From contig JAUSPK010000141.1 of NCBI GenBank assembly GCA_030655735.1, positions 1 through 6,688 on the forward strand: a stretch of 6,688 bases of DNA. The letters run 5' to 3'. Within the stretch, counting starts at the first letter, position 1. Every line of letters starts with the position of its first letter. Below the pieces are notes generated by a model. That model made no database searches, was not told the origin of the DNA, and saw nothing but the letters and a program-made list of their open reading frames with translations. Shown one piece after another: positions 1-5,491 of this stretch. Made by a program: the position numbers and the translations under genes. The DNA comes from Syntrophales bacterium (GTDB lineage Bacteria; Desulfobacterota; Syntrophia; Syntrophales; UBA2210).

Positions 1-392
1 AATCCCGCCCCGCCCTGAGGGAACTGGATGTCAAACCGTGGGAGGGGTTGAATGCAGATAGCGTGGAGGAGCGGTTCCCGGGGGCCTTTGATGCGTGGAA
101 AAGGCAGGGGGCCGACTACCGAGTACCGGGGGGGGAGAGCATCCGTGATCTCGCGGGGAGGGTCATCCCCGTCCTCAGGGGAATTTTCGATGCCCACGAT
201 GGGGAAAGCATTGTTCTGGTGGCGCACGGAGGGGTCAATCGTGTGATCCTTGCGGATGCCATGGGACTCGATCTCAATCGTCTCTATTCGATCGAGCAGG
301 ATTATGGCTGTATGAACATTATCGATTACCTTCCCGACTATGCCGTTGTAAAACTTGTCAACAGGCAATTGCTTGATGAAAAACATTTTTAA
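1..392 (+). CDS. cobC: Histidine phosphatase family protein, probable alpha-ribazole phosphatase (CobC-like), 5' end outside window
   Basis: The frame is open from base 3 (upstream of a possible TTG at 48) and encodes LRELDVKPWEG, the usual 'LxExxxGxWEG' stretch of the phosphoglycerate-mutase/histidine-phosphatase superfamily, so the gene starts before the window and the TTG is not its start. The N-terminal RHG motif with the phosphorylated His lies upstream and cannot be checked. Visible are PGGES with the conserved acidic residue, VLVAHGGVNR containing the second catalytic His (codon 225-227), and LYSIEQDYGCMNIIDY, typical of the CobC/GpmB branch. CobC removes the 5'-phosphate from alpha-ribazole phosphate (or adenosylcobalamin phosphate) in nucleotide-loop assembly of cobalamin. 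The CobC assignment rests mainly on the neighbouring BtuF-like and TonB/ExbBD genes; a general phosphatase or phosphoglycerate mutase remains possible. The gene ends with TAA 7 bases before the next start. Confidence 0.8.
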   Translation, partial: SRPALRELDVKPWEGLNADSVEERFPGAFDAWKRQGADYRVPGGESIRDLAGRVIPVLRGIFDAHDGESIVLVAHGGVNRVILADAMGLDLNRLYSIEQDYGCMNIIDYLPDYAVVKLVNRQLLDEKHF

Positions 393-399
393 ATTTTGA

Positions 400-1341
400 G
401 TGGTGAATTTTGAATCGATGGGTTTTTCTATAGACAATTACAATAAAATCAAAACGGGTGTTTTCCTGATTTTGGTATTTATCATCCTCCTGTTATCATC
501 GAAGGCCACGGCCGAGGTGTTCGTCGACAAGACAGAGAGGCGGGTCAACATCCCTTCCCCTCCCCGGAGGATTGTTTCCCTTGCGCCCAGTATAACGGAG
601 ACCCTCTTTGCCCTCGGCCTGGACAGGGAGATCGTGGGAGTGACCATGTTGAGCAATTATCCCGATGCCGCCCGGTCGAAACCGAGGGTGGGCACCTTTA
701 TCAACATATCCCTTGAACGGGTTGTCTCTCTGAATCCCGATCTGGTCATCGGGACTGCCGATGGCAATAAAAAAGAGACGGTAAACCAGCTGGAGGGGAT
801 GGGTATTCCCGTGTATGTTGTTAATCCGGAAAACCTTGCAGAGATACTCCATATGATCTTGAGTATCGGCAGGATAACGGGGAGGGAGGATGAGGCAACG
901 GCCCTGGCCCGCGGTCTCCGGGAGAGGATCGGGCGTGTCGCCTCATCCCTGAAGGGCCTGAAGCGGCCGCAGGTCTTTCTCCAGATAGGCATCAATCCGG
1001 TCATCACCGTCGGCAGGGATACCCTCCACAATGAGTTGATACAGCGTGCCGGCGGGGCGAATATCTATGGGGAGACGGCGACGCGGTATCCCCGGTGCAG
1101 CATGGAGGATATAATTGTCAAGAAACCCGACATCATTATTGTCTCGTCCATGAAGAGGGGGGGCGATTTTTCCACCGTCAGGGACGGGTGGGGAAAATGG
1201 GGGACCATTCCTGCTGTCAGGGACGACAGGATCCATGTCATAGACACGGACCTGATCGATCTTGCGTCACCCCGGATCGTGGATGGGCTGGAGCGGATGG
1301 CCGAGATCATTCATCCGGAGGTCTCATTGAAAAAACGGTAG
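400..1341 (+). CDS. btuF: Periplasmic cobalamin/metal-chelate ABC transporter substrate-binding protein (BtuF-like)
   Basis: A 313-residue protein of the helical-backbone metal receptor (TroA/BtuF, periplasmic-binding type III) fold. An N-terminal hydrophobic segment (about residues 20-34) ends in KATA before EVFVD, a plausible Sec signal cleaved after Ala38. Lobe 1 has RRIVSLAPSITETLFALG, then NYPDAA, then ISLERVVSLNPDLVIG; lobe 2 has VFLQIGINPVITVG, then GGANIYGE, and ends with LIDLASPRIVDGLERM. These match the order of blocks in E. coli BtuF, including acidic residues in the two loops (LERVV and LIDLASPR) that in BtuF dock on the BtuC permease. The tryptophans I recall in the E. coli ligand loops (STWQG, DWFERASPR) are Phe and Leu here, so the ligand may be another cobamide or an iron chelate. 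Start is uncertain: GTG 400, GTG 403 or ATG 418, none with a strong ribosome site; only ATG 418 has a weak GGTGA 11 bases upstream. No permease or ATPase gene lies in the window. Confidence 0.85.
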   Translation: MVNFESMGFSIDNYNKIKTGVFLILVFIILLLSSKATAEVFVDKTERRVNIPSPPRRIVSLAPSITETLFALGLDREIVGVTMLSNYPDAARSKPRVGTFINISLERVVSLNPDLVIGTADGNKKETVNQLEGMGIPVYVVNPENLAEILHMILSIGRITGREDEATALARGLRERIGRVASSLKGLKRPQVFLQIGINPVITVGRDTLHNELIQRAGGANIYGETATRYPRCSMEDIIVKKPDIIIVSSMKRGGDFSTVRDGWGKWGTIPAVRDDRIHVIDTDLIDLASPRIVDGLERMAEIIHPEVSLKKR

Positions 1342-1347
1342 AAAGGA
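1342..1347 (+). promoter_or_regulatory. Ribosome binding site that decides the exbB start
   Basis: AAAGGA directly follows the TAG of the btuF-like gene. It is 9 bases from ATG 1357 but only 3 bases from the longer GTG start at 1351, so ATG 1357 is the better start. Confidence 0.6.
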
Positions 1348-1356
1348 TCTGTGGTT

Positions 1357-1986
1357 ATGCTGAATTACTTTTATCAGGGGGGGCCAGTTATGTATCCGCT
1401 CCTCTTCTGCTCTCTGGTATCCCTTACCATCGTCATAGAGAGGGGTATATTTTGGGTACGGGAAAAGAAAAGGCGTGACGAAAGGCTATTGGACCGGTTT
1501 ATGTCTCTTGTCGAGAAGGGGGATCTTGAAGAGGCCCGGAGGCTTGTCGCGGACTGTCATGATTCCACCATCCGTGTTCTGGTGTGCGGTATCGTCCATC
1601 GGGAGTTTTCATTGAAGGACGCACTCCGGATGAGTGCCGACGAAGAGATCGCACGGATGAAGAGGTATCTCCCCACCCTTGATACGATGATAACCCTCGC
1701 GCCCCTTCTCGGCATCCTGGGGACCGTGACGGGGATCATATATTCCTTCAATATGCTGGGGAGTGCGGGTGTGGAGAATCCCGCGATGATTACGGCGGGA
1801 ATCGGGCAGGCCCTTCTCACCACCGCCTTCGGCCTTGCCATAGCGATCTTCAGCCTCATACCATACAACTATTTTCTGTCCAGGATCGAGAAGGCTACGC
1901 AGGAGATGGAGAAGTACGGGACCACCCTGGAGATCCTCTTTGAGAAGGCCCAGAGGCACGGGGAAATACAGAACGGGATGAGTTGA
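1357..1986 (+). CDS. exbB: MotA/TolQ/ExbB proton channel family protein
   Basis: A 209-residue inner-membrane protein with the three-helix topology of ExbB/TolQ. Segments are about residues 11-29 (YPLLFCSLVSLTIVIERG), 112-131 (ITLAPLLGILGTVTGIIYSF) and 150-169 (GQALLTTAFGLAIAIFSLIP), with a charged cytoplasmic domain between the first and second. APLLGILGTVTG with its helix-2 Thr residues and ALLTTAFGLAIAI in helix 3 are signature stretches of the family; the Thr residues line the proton path with the ExbD Asp. With ExbD it forms the motor that turns proton motive force into TonB movement. The order ExbB-ExbD-TonB next to a BtuF-like gene argues for TonB-type uptake rather than Tol-Pal or a flagellar stator. 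Helix 3 has IGQAL where E. coli ExbB has a Glu, a substitution I believe occurs in many homologues. A GTG at 1351 would add two residues. Confidence 0.93.
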   Translation: MLNYFYQGGPVMYPLLFCSLVSLTIVIERGIFWVREKKRRDERLLDRFMSLVEKGDLEEARRLVADCHDSTIRVLVCGIVHREFSLKDALRMSADEEIARMKRYLPTLDTMITLAPLLGILGTVTGIIYSFNMLGSAGVENPAMITAGIGQALLTTAFGLAIAIFSLIPYNYFLSRIEKATQEMEKYGTTLEILFEKAQRHGEIQNGMS

Positions 1987-2013
1987 TCCACAGCCGTTTG
2001 ATGGGTGGAGATG

Positions 2014-2463
2014 ATGAAGATTGCAAGAAGACAGATGAACAAGGCCCGGATCGAGATGATACCGCTGATCGACGTGGTCTTTCTCCTCCTCGTGGCATTT
2101 ATATTCTTCGCGATGTCGATGACCATAAACAGGGGAATCCCCGTCAACCTGCCGGTCTCGTCCGCCGCGCAGGTAGAGGATAAAGATATCTCCGAGATCA
2201 CCATAGACAAGGGCGGAACGGTGTTTCTCGACGGGGAGGAAATGGATTCCCGGTCTCTCCATTCGCGCCTTGCCCTTCTCCACCGCGAAGCGCCGGGAAC
2301 ACGGATTATCGTCTCCGGTGACCGGGGGGCCTCGTACGAATCGATCATGTCGGTCATAGATGCGGTGAAGAGGGCAGGCATCTCCGGATTGTCGCTGAAG
2401 ACGGAGCCCGGCAGGCAGGGGGGAGGGACCATGTCGGAAAACGTTGTGCGGGACCGTCAATAA
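2014..2463 (+). CDS. exbD: Biopolymer transporter ExbD/TolR family protein
   Basis: A protein of about 149 residues with the standard ExbD layout: short basic cytoplasmic tail, one membrane helix (about residues 16-36) and a periplasmic domain. The helix opens with IPLIDVVFLLL, whose Asp20 is the essential proton-carrying aspartate of ExbD/TolR. The periplasmic part has ISEITIDKGGTVFLDGE, then TRIIVSGDRGASYESIMSVIDAVKRAGI, matching the usual 'v.i..dG.i.l.g' and 'v.i.aD....y..v..vmd..k.aG' blocks. It partners ExbB and TonB in energising outer-membrane transport. Start choice: GGGTGGAG at 2003-2010 fits ATG 2014 best, giving MKIARRQ; ATG 2011 and GTG 2005 are in frame and would add one or three residues. 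The TAA stop shares its last base with the ATG of tonB, so translation is probably coupled. Confidence 0.93.
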   Translation: MKIARRQMNKARIEMIPLIDVVFLLLVAFIFFAMSMTINRGIPVNLPVSSAAQVEDKDISEITIDKGGTVFLDGEEMDSRSLHSRLALLHREAPGTRIIVSGDRGASYESIMSVIDAVKRAGISGLSLKTEPGRQGGGTMSENVVRDRQ

Positions 2464-3131
2464 TGCCGAGAAGAGACCTTGTCATAGCCGCCGTGCTTGC
2501 TGTCCTTTTCCACTACAGCATCGCGTTGGTGCGCATGCCCGCGTCTCAACCGCACCCGCCCCCACCCTCCGAGGGGAAGATCCTTGCAAAATCCATTATC
2601 TCTGAATATAAGAGAACCCCAAAGGTGTCCGCGGTTGCGGTGTATGAAGCAAAAAAGAAGGAGGGCAGGAAGACATATGACCGGGAAGTGGTGGCGTTAA
2701 AAAAGAGAGTAGAAAAGACGGCAGATATCCCGGCGGAAGGAAGAGGGAAGGTGGATGCCCCCCCGAAGGGTGCACCCGCCCAGATATCTGAACCTCAGCC
2801 ACCCTTTCAGGCCGAGCCGGGTACGGGGAGTCGGGCTGAAAAAATAGTGACAGAACCCGCCATACCCTGTTATAAAAACAATCCACCGCCGAAATATCCG
2901 GAAATTGCGCGCAGGAGGGGATACGAGGGAGAAGTACTCCTCTCCGTTATGGTATCGGTTGATGGCACGGTGGCTGCGCTCAAGGTGAAGGAGTCCTCGG
3001 GGCACCCGATCCTGGATCGGGCCGCCATGAAGACGGTCGCGGCATGGGAGTTCGAACCCGCACGGCGGATGGGAACCCCTGTTCCTCTGTCGGTGGATAT
3101 TCCTGTTCGATTTGTGTTAAGACGCCCATAG
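2463..3131 (+). CDS. tonB: Energy transducer TonB
   Basis: A 222-residue TonB-family protein. The N terminus (MPRRD, then hydrophobic residues about 6-22) is a single membrane anchor with His17 where TonB proteins carry the conserved anchor His of SxxxH; the Ser position is Ala13. The spacer (about 27-135) begins with a short Pro run (HPPPPS) but is mostly Lys/Arg/Glu-rich rather than the long Pro-Glu/Pro-Lys repeat of enterobacterial TonB. The C-terminal domain (about 138-220) is clear: PPPKYPEIARRRGYEGEV, SVDGTV, VKESSGHPILDRAAM, WEFEPARRMGTPV. This domain crosses the periplasm and pairs with the TonB box of outer-membrane receptors such as BtuB, passing on energy from ExbB-ExbD. The start ATG overlaps the exbD stop (TAATG); upstream there is only a weak GGGA, which fits coupled translation. 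No TonB-dependent receptor gene is in the window. Confidence 0.93.
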   Translation: MPRRDLVIAAVLAVLFHYSIALVRMPASQPHPPPPSEGKILAKSIISEYKRTPKVSAVAVYEAKKKEGRKTYDREVVALKKRVEKTADIPAEGRGKVDAPPKGAPAQISEPQPPFQAEPGTGSRAEKIVTEPAIPCYKNNPPPKYPEIARRRGYEGEVLLSVMVSVDGTVAALKVKESSGHPILDRAAMKTVAAWEFEPARRMGTPVPLSVDIPVRFVLRRP

Positions 3132-3143
3132 TTTTTCTAAGAA

Positions 3144-3150
3144 AAGGGAG
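3144..3150 (+). promoter_or_regulatory. Ribosome binding site supporting a GTG start for the TPR gene
   Basis: AAGGGAG lies 9 bases before GTG 3160. That start gives a complete signal peptide; there is no ATG alternative before the repeats. Confidence 0.65.
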
Positions 3151-3159
3151 TTCTCGTCT

Positions 3160-4113
3160 GTGAAAAGGACCGTCTTAAAAGCTGTTGTACTCCTTTTAAT
3201 CATACTCCTGTTTTCAGCGGCAGAGGCGTACTGCGCATCGTCAAAGACCTATTACCTCCAGGGGAACAAATACTTCATCAAAAAAAAATATGACAGGGCG
3301 ATAGAGAAATACGAAACGGCTATTAAGATTAATCCCAAAATCGCCGATTACCATTACAAGCTGGCGGAGACATACAGGCTGAAAGAATCAGGAGATGAGG
3401 CTATTGCCTATTACAGGAAAGCGATCGAGATCAACCCACGCTACTATGCGGCATATGCGGGGCTTGGCGAGGTCTTCTTCAAGAAGGGCGAGGGTGAAGA
3501 GGCTGTACGGTATTATAATAAAGCCATAGAGGCGTGCCCTACCGAAAGCAAGGACCAATTCTTTCTCGGCAGGATAGCTGATATAAAGGGAGATACAGAC
3601 GGGGCCATCAGGGAATATGAAAGGGCCATAAAGATACGCCAGGATTATTTCGATGCGATTTCCAACCTTGCCGTCTGTTATGCCAAGAAGGGGGATTTCG
3701 AGAAGGCTTTCCTTTACTACGTGAAGGCGCGGAAGATACGGCCGTATGATGAACGTGTCGTCGTGGGTCTTGGAATAGCGTACACCAATCTCAAGAAATT
3801 TAGCAAGGCCCGGGATATCCTGTTGATTGGGCTCAAGATCAATCTCTTCAATCGAGATACACGGTTTTACCTCGGTAAGGCCTATTACGGTACAGGCAAT
3901 CTTGATCAGGCTATACGACAGACGGAAAAGGCCCTGGAGATAGATCCCGGTAACCCGGAGACACATTTCACATTGGGTCTGTATTATGATAAAAAGGGCT
4001 GGTCTGATATGGCCATAGCGGAATACCGAGAGACCCAGCTTTTGGATCCGGATTATATCATGAAGAGGGTGAAGGGAATTGAAGAAAATGCGAAAGAACA
4101 GCAGATAGAATAG
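3160..4113 (+). CDS. Secreted tetratricopeptide-repeat protein
   Basis: A 317-residue protein with a Sec signal (KRTVLKAVVLLLIILLFSAA, cleavage near AYCA, residues 23-27) followed by eight consecutive 34-residue TPR units covering about residues 28-299. Typical signatures are YDRAIEKYETAIKINP, DEAIAYYRKAIEINP, EEAVRYYNKAIEACP, DGAIREYERAIKI, LDQAIRQTEKALEIDP and MAIAEYRETQLLDPD. Repeats 4-6 are more divergent, with RQD, RPY and NLF at their ends instead of NP/DP. The Cys near the signal end sits in EAYC, which is not a lipobox, so a soluble or loosely attached periplasmic protein is more likely than a lipoprotein. TPR solenoids are protein-binding scaffolds; no enzymatic residues are visible and the partner is unknown. 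It lies 28 bases after tonB, so it may be co-transcribed and could assist envelope or TonB-linked complexes, but that is only inferred from position. Confidence 0.9.
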   Translation: MKRTVLKAVVLLLIILLFSAAEAYCASSKTYYLQGNKYFIKKKYDRAIEKYETAIKINPKIADYHYKLAETYRLKESGDEAIAYYRKAIEINPRYYAAYAGLGEVFFKKGEGEEAVRYYNKAIEACPTESKDQFFLGRIADIKGDTDGAIREYERAIKIRQDYFDAISNLAVCYAKKGDFEKAFLYYVKARKIRPYDERVVVGLGIAYTNLKKFSKARDILLIGLKINLFNRDTRFYLGKAYYGTGNLDQAIRQTEKALEIDPGNPETHFTLGLYYDKKGWSDMAIAEYRETQLLDPDYIMKRVKGIEENAKEQQIE

Positions 4114-4118
4114 GGGGA
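4112..4118 (+). promoter_or_regulatory. Ribosome binding site that decides the pyrE start
   Basis: AGGGGGA overlaps the TAG stop of the TPR gene. It is 10 bases before ATG 4129 but only 1 base before TTG 4120, so the ATG is preferred. Confidence 0.5.
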
Positions 4119-4128
4119 ATTGTCTGAG

Positions 4129-4719
4129 ATGAACCATAGCGAAATGAGGGCACGACTGGCACGGATGATAGTGGAACGCACCTTCCGCTACAGCGATGAT
4201 CCGCCATTTACGTTGGCCTCCGGAAAACAGAGCAACTTTTATTTTAATTGTAAGCCCACGACCCTCGATCCGGAGGGGATGAACCTGATAGGGAACATTA
4301 TCTTTGACATGCTTGAAGATTCGGACATTTCCGCGGTTGGAGGGCTGACCCTGGGGGCGGATCCGATGGCCAACGCCGTTTCCGTGATATCATACCAGAG
4401 GAACCACCCCATCAAGGCCTTTATCGTCAGAAAGGATGCCAAGGGACATGGAACCCGCAGCGCAATAGAGGGAAATGTCAGAGAAGGCGAGAAGGTGGCT
4501 ATCCTGGACGATGTGATTACCACGGGGAAATCCACCCTGATCGCTATTGAAAGGGCCCGCGAGGCGGGATTGATCGTGGATCGTGTGATAACGCTGATTG
4601 ATCGTGAAGAGGAACAGGGGAGAGAGAATATTAAAAAAGAGGTAAAGAGGGTCGAGTCTATCTTTACGCGGACCGACATAATGGGTCTTCACGAACAGGA
4701 AAAGGAGAAGATGACATGA
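4129..4719 (+). CDS. pyrE: Orotate phosphoribosyltransferase
   Basis: A 196-residue cytoplasmic enzyme that joins orotate and PRPP to give orotidine 5'-phosphate and pyrophosphate, the fifth step of de novo pyrimidine synthesis (EC 2.4.2.10). Visible motifs in order: FTLASGKQSNFYFNCK (about residues 27-42), the OPRT N-terminal signature; GGLTLGADPMA, the flexible substrate region; RKDAKGHG (101-108), the catalytic loop with Lys and His; and AILDDVITTGKST with Asp127-Asp128 at the centre of the PRPP-binding motif of type I phosphoribosyltransferases. Length fits the family. The loop style (GGLTLGADP, KGHG) resembles the OPRT branch common in deltaproteobacteria and archaea rather than E. coli PyrE, from memory. 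The TTG at 4120 would add three residues but is only 1 base from the ribosome site. The stop overlaps the next gene's start by 4 bases (ATGA). It lies between two secreted-protein genes, with no other pyrimidine gene in view. Confidence 0.95.
   Translation: MNHSEMRARLARMIVERTFRYSDDPPFTLASGKQSNFYFNCKPTTLDPEGMNLIGNIIFDMLEDSDISAVGGLTLGADPMANAVSVISYQRNHPIKAFIVRKDAKGHGTRSAIEGNVREGEKVAILDDVITTGKSTLIAIERAREAGLIVDRVITLIDREEEQGRENIKKEVKRVESIFTRTDIMGLHEQEKEKMT
4702..4707 (+). promoter_or_regulatory. Ribosome binding site of the DUF3047-like gene, inside pyrE
   Basis: AAGGAG lies within the last codons of pyrE, 8 bases before ATG 4716. With the 4-base stop/start overlap it supports coupled translation of the two genes. 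Confidence 0.65.
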
Positions 4720-5426
4720 GGCACATGAGATCTTTTTTGGTATTTTCATGCATGATGGCTTCTGTTTTGGTTCTTTCGGGGACCGTTATGGCCGGTGGAG
4801 ACGGCGGCTTAACCGTTGCGGGGTTTGACTCGGGAGAAATGAAAAAGGGCGCCCCGTCAGGCTGGGAACTGGTGGAGAAGGATGGGACCCCGAACCTTAC
4901 CCTTGAAAAAGAGGGGGATATGTATGTTCTCCACCTGAAGAGCGACAGCCAGTCCTCCTTCGGAATAAAAAAAGAGATAGACCTCAAGGCAGGGGAATAT
5001 CCCTTTCTGAGCTGGGAATGGAAGGTTGCCCGCCTGCCTGATGGAGCGGATGTCAGAAAGTCCGATACTGATGATCAGGCTATTCAGATATACGTTGCCT
5101 TCAAGCCCACCGGCTGGCCCGCGAAACTGAATACCCCTGTCATAGGGTACATCTGGGGGGTGGAATGTCCCAAGGACACCTTCGTCACAAGCTCACAACC
5201 CCTTGCGGGCAAGATACGGTATGTCGTTCTCAGGAACAAGGAGGATGCTCTGAATACCTGGGTTGGTGAAAAAAGAAACTTGGAAGAGGATTACCGGAAG
5301 CTGTTCCCCGATATCGATAACGGACAGCCGCGCGATATCAAGGGAATTTCATTCTACATCAATTCCCAGAACACAAAAAGCGAGGCGGAAAGCTACATCT
5401 ATAATGTTCATTTCAGCAGCGATTAG
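4716..5426 (+). CDS. Secreted DUF3047-like protein of unknown function
   Basis: A 236-residue protein with a signal peptide (MRHMRSFLVFSCMMASVLVL, likely cut after VMA at residue 26). The mature part starts with a strand-rich segment (LTVAGFDSGEMKKGAPSGWE), then MYVLHLKSDSQSSFGIKKEIDL, then FLSWEWKV, DTDDQAIQIYVAF, IGYIWGVECP and TWVGEKRNLEEDYRKLFPD, ending in KGISFYINSQNTKSEAESYIYNVHF. This block order, especially LSWEWKV followed by DTDDQ and the YIW and EDYRKLFP stretches, matches what I know of DUF3047 (PF11249). The pattern suggests a beta-sandwich resembling carbohydrate-binding or jelly-roll domains, but no catalytic set is evident and no function is established. Its start overlaps the pyrE stop and has a strong ribosome site at 4702-4707. 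It is followed by the longest gap in the window, so it may be the last gene of the operon. Confidence 0.85.
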   Translation: MRHMRSFLVFSCMMASVLVLSGTVMAGGDGGLTVAGFDSGEMKKGAPSGWELVEKDGTPNLTLEKEGDMYVLHLKSDSQSSFGIKKEIDLKAGEYPFLSWEWKVARLPDGADVRKSDTDDQAIQIYVAFKPTGWPAKLNTPVIGYIWGVECPKDTFVTSSQPLAGKIRYVVLRNKEDALNTWVGEKRNLEEDYRKLFPDIDNGQPRDIKGISFYINSQNTKSEAESYIYNVHFSSD

Positions 5427-5491
5427 ATAACAACATCAACACCCCCGGTTTCATCGGTAGTGGTAGTAAAGCATTAAGGGCGATTGTATAT

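Noticed and set aside
391..413. Direct repeat AATTTTGA at 392-399 and 406-413 between the first two genes
   Set aside because: Eight AT-rich bases repeated once is within chance, and no operator symmetry or repeat family is recognisable.
1609..2460. Long open frame on the minus strand (283 codons) opposite exbB/exbD
   Set aside because: The translation is low-complexity, rich in His, Gly, Pro and Arg, and lies antisense to two well-supported genes. It is a shadow of their codon bias.
3133..3145. TTTTC-TAA-GAAAA inverted repeat after tonB as a terminator
   Set aside because: The stem is only five weak pairs with no following T run, and it overlaps the ribosome site of the TPR gene.
1339..4131. 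btuF/exbB and TPR/pyrE junctions are each in the same frame and separated by a single TAG, hinting at readthrough fusions
   Set aside because: Each upstream protein ends at its normal domain boundary and each downstream gene has its own ribosome site. About one junction in three is in frame by chance. A fusion of a periplasmic protein to PyrE would make no sense.
3388..4137. Long open frame on the minus strand (249 codons) opposite the TPR gene
   Set aside because: It is antisense to clear TPR repeats, whose codon pattern leaves the opposite strand open; no recognisable domain.
5427..5491. Promoter for the L,D-transpeptidase gene in the longest gap (TATATA near 5487, tandem GGTAGT at 5456-5467)
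   Set aside because: No acceptable -35 box at the right distance and only a 4/6 match to the -10. A separate promoter is plausible here but not supported by the bases.
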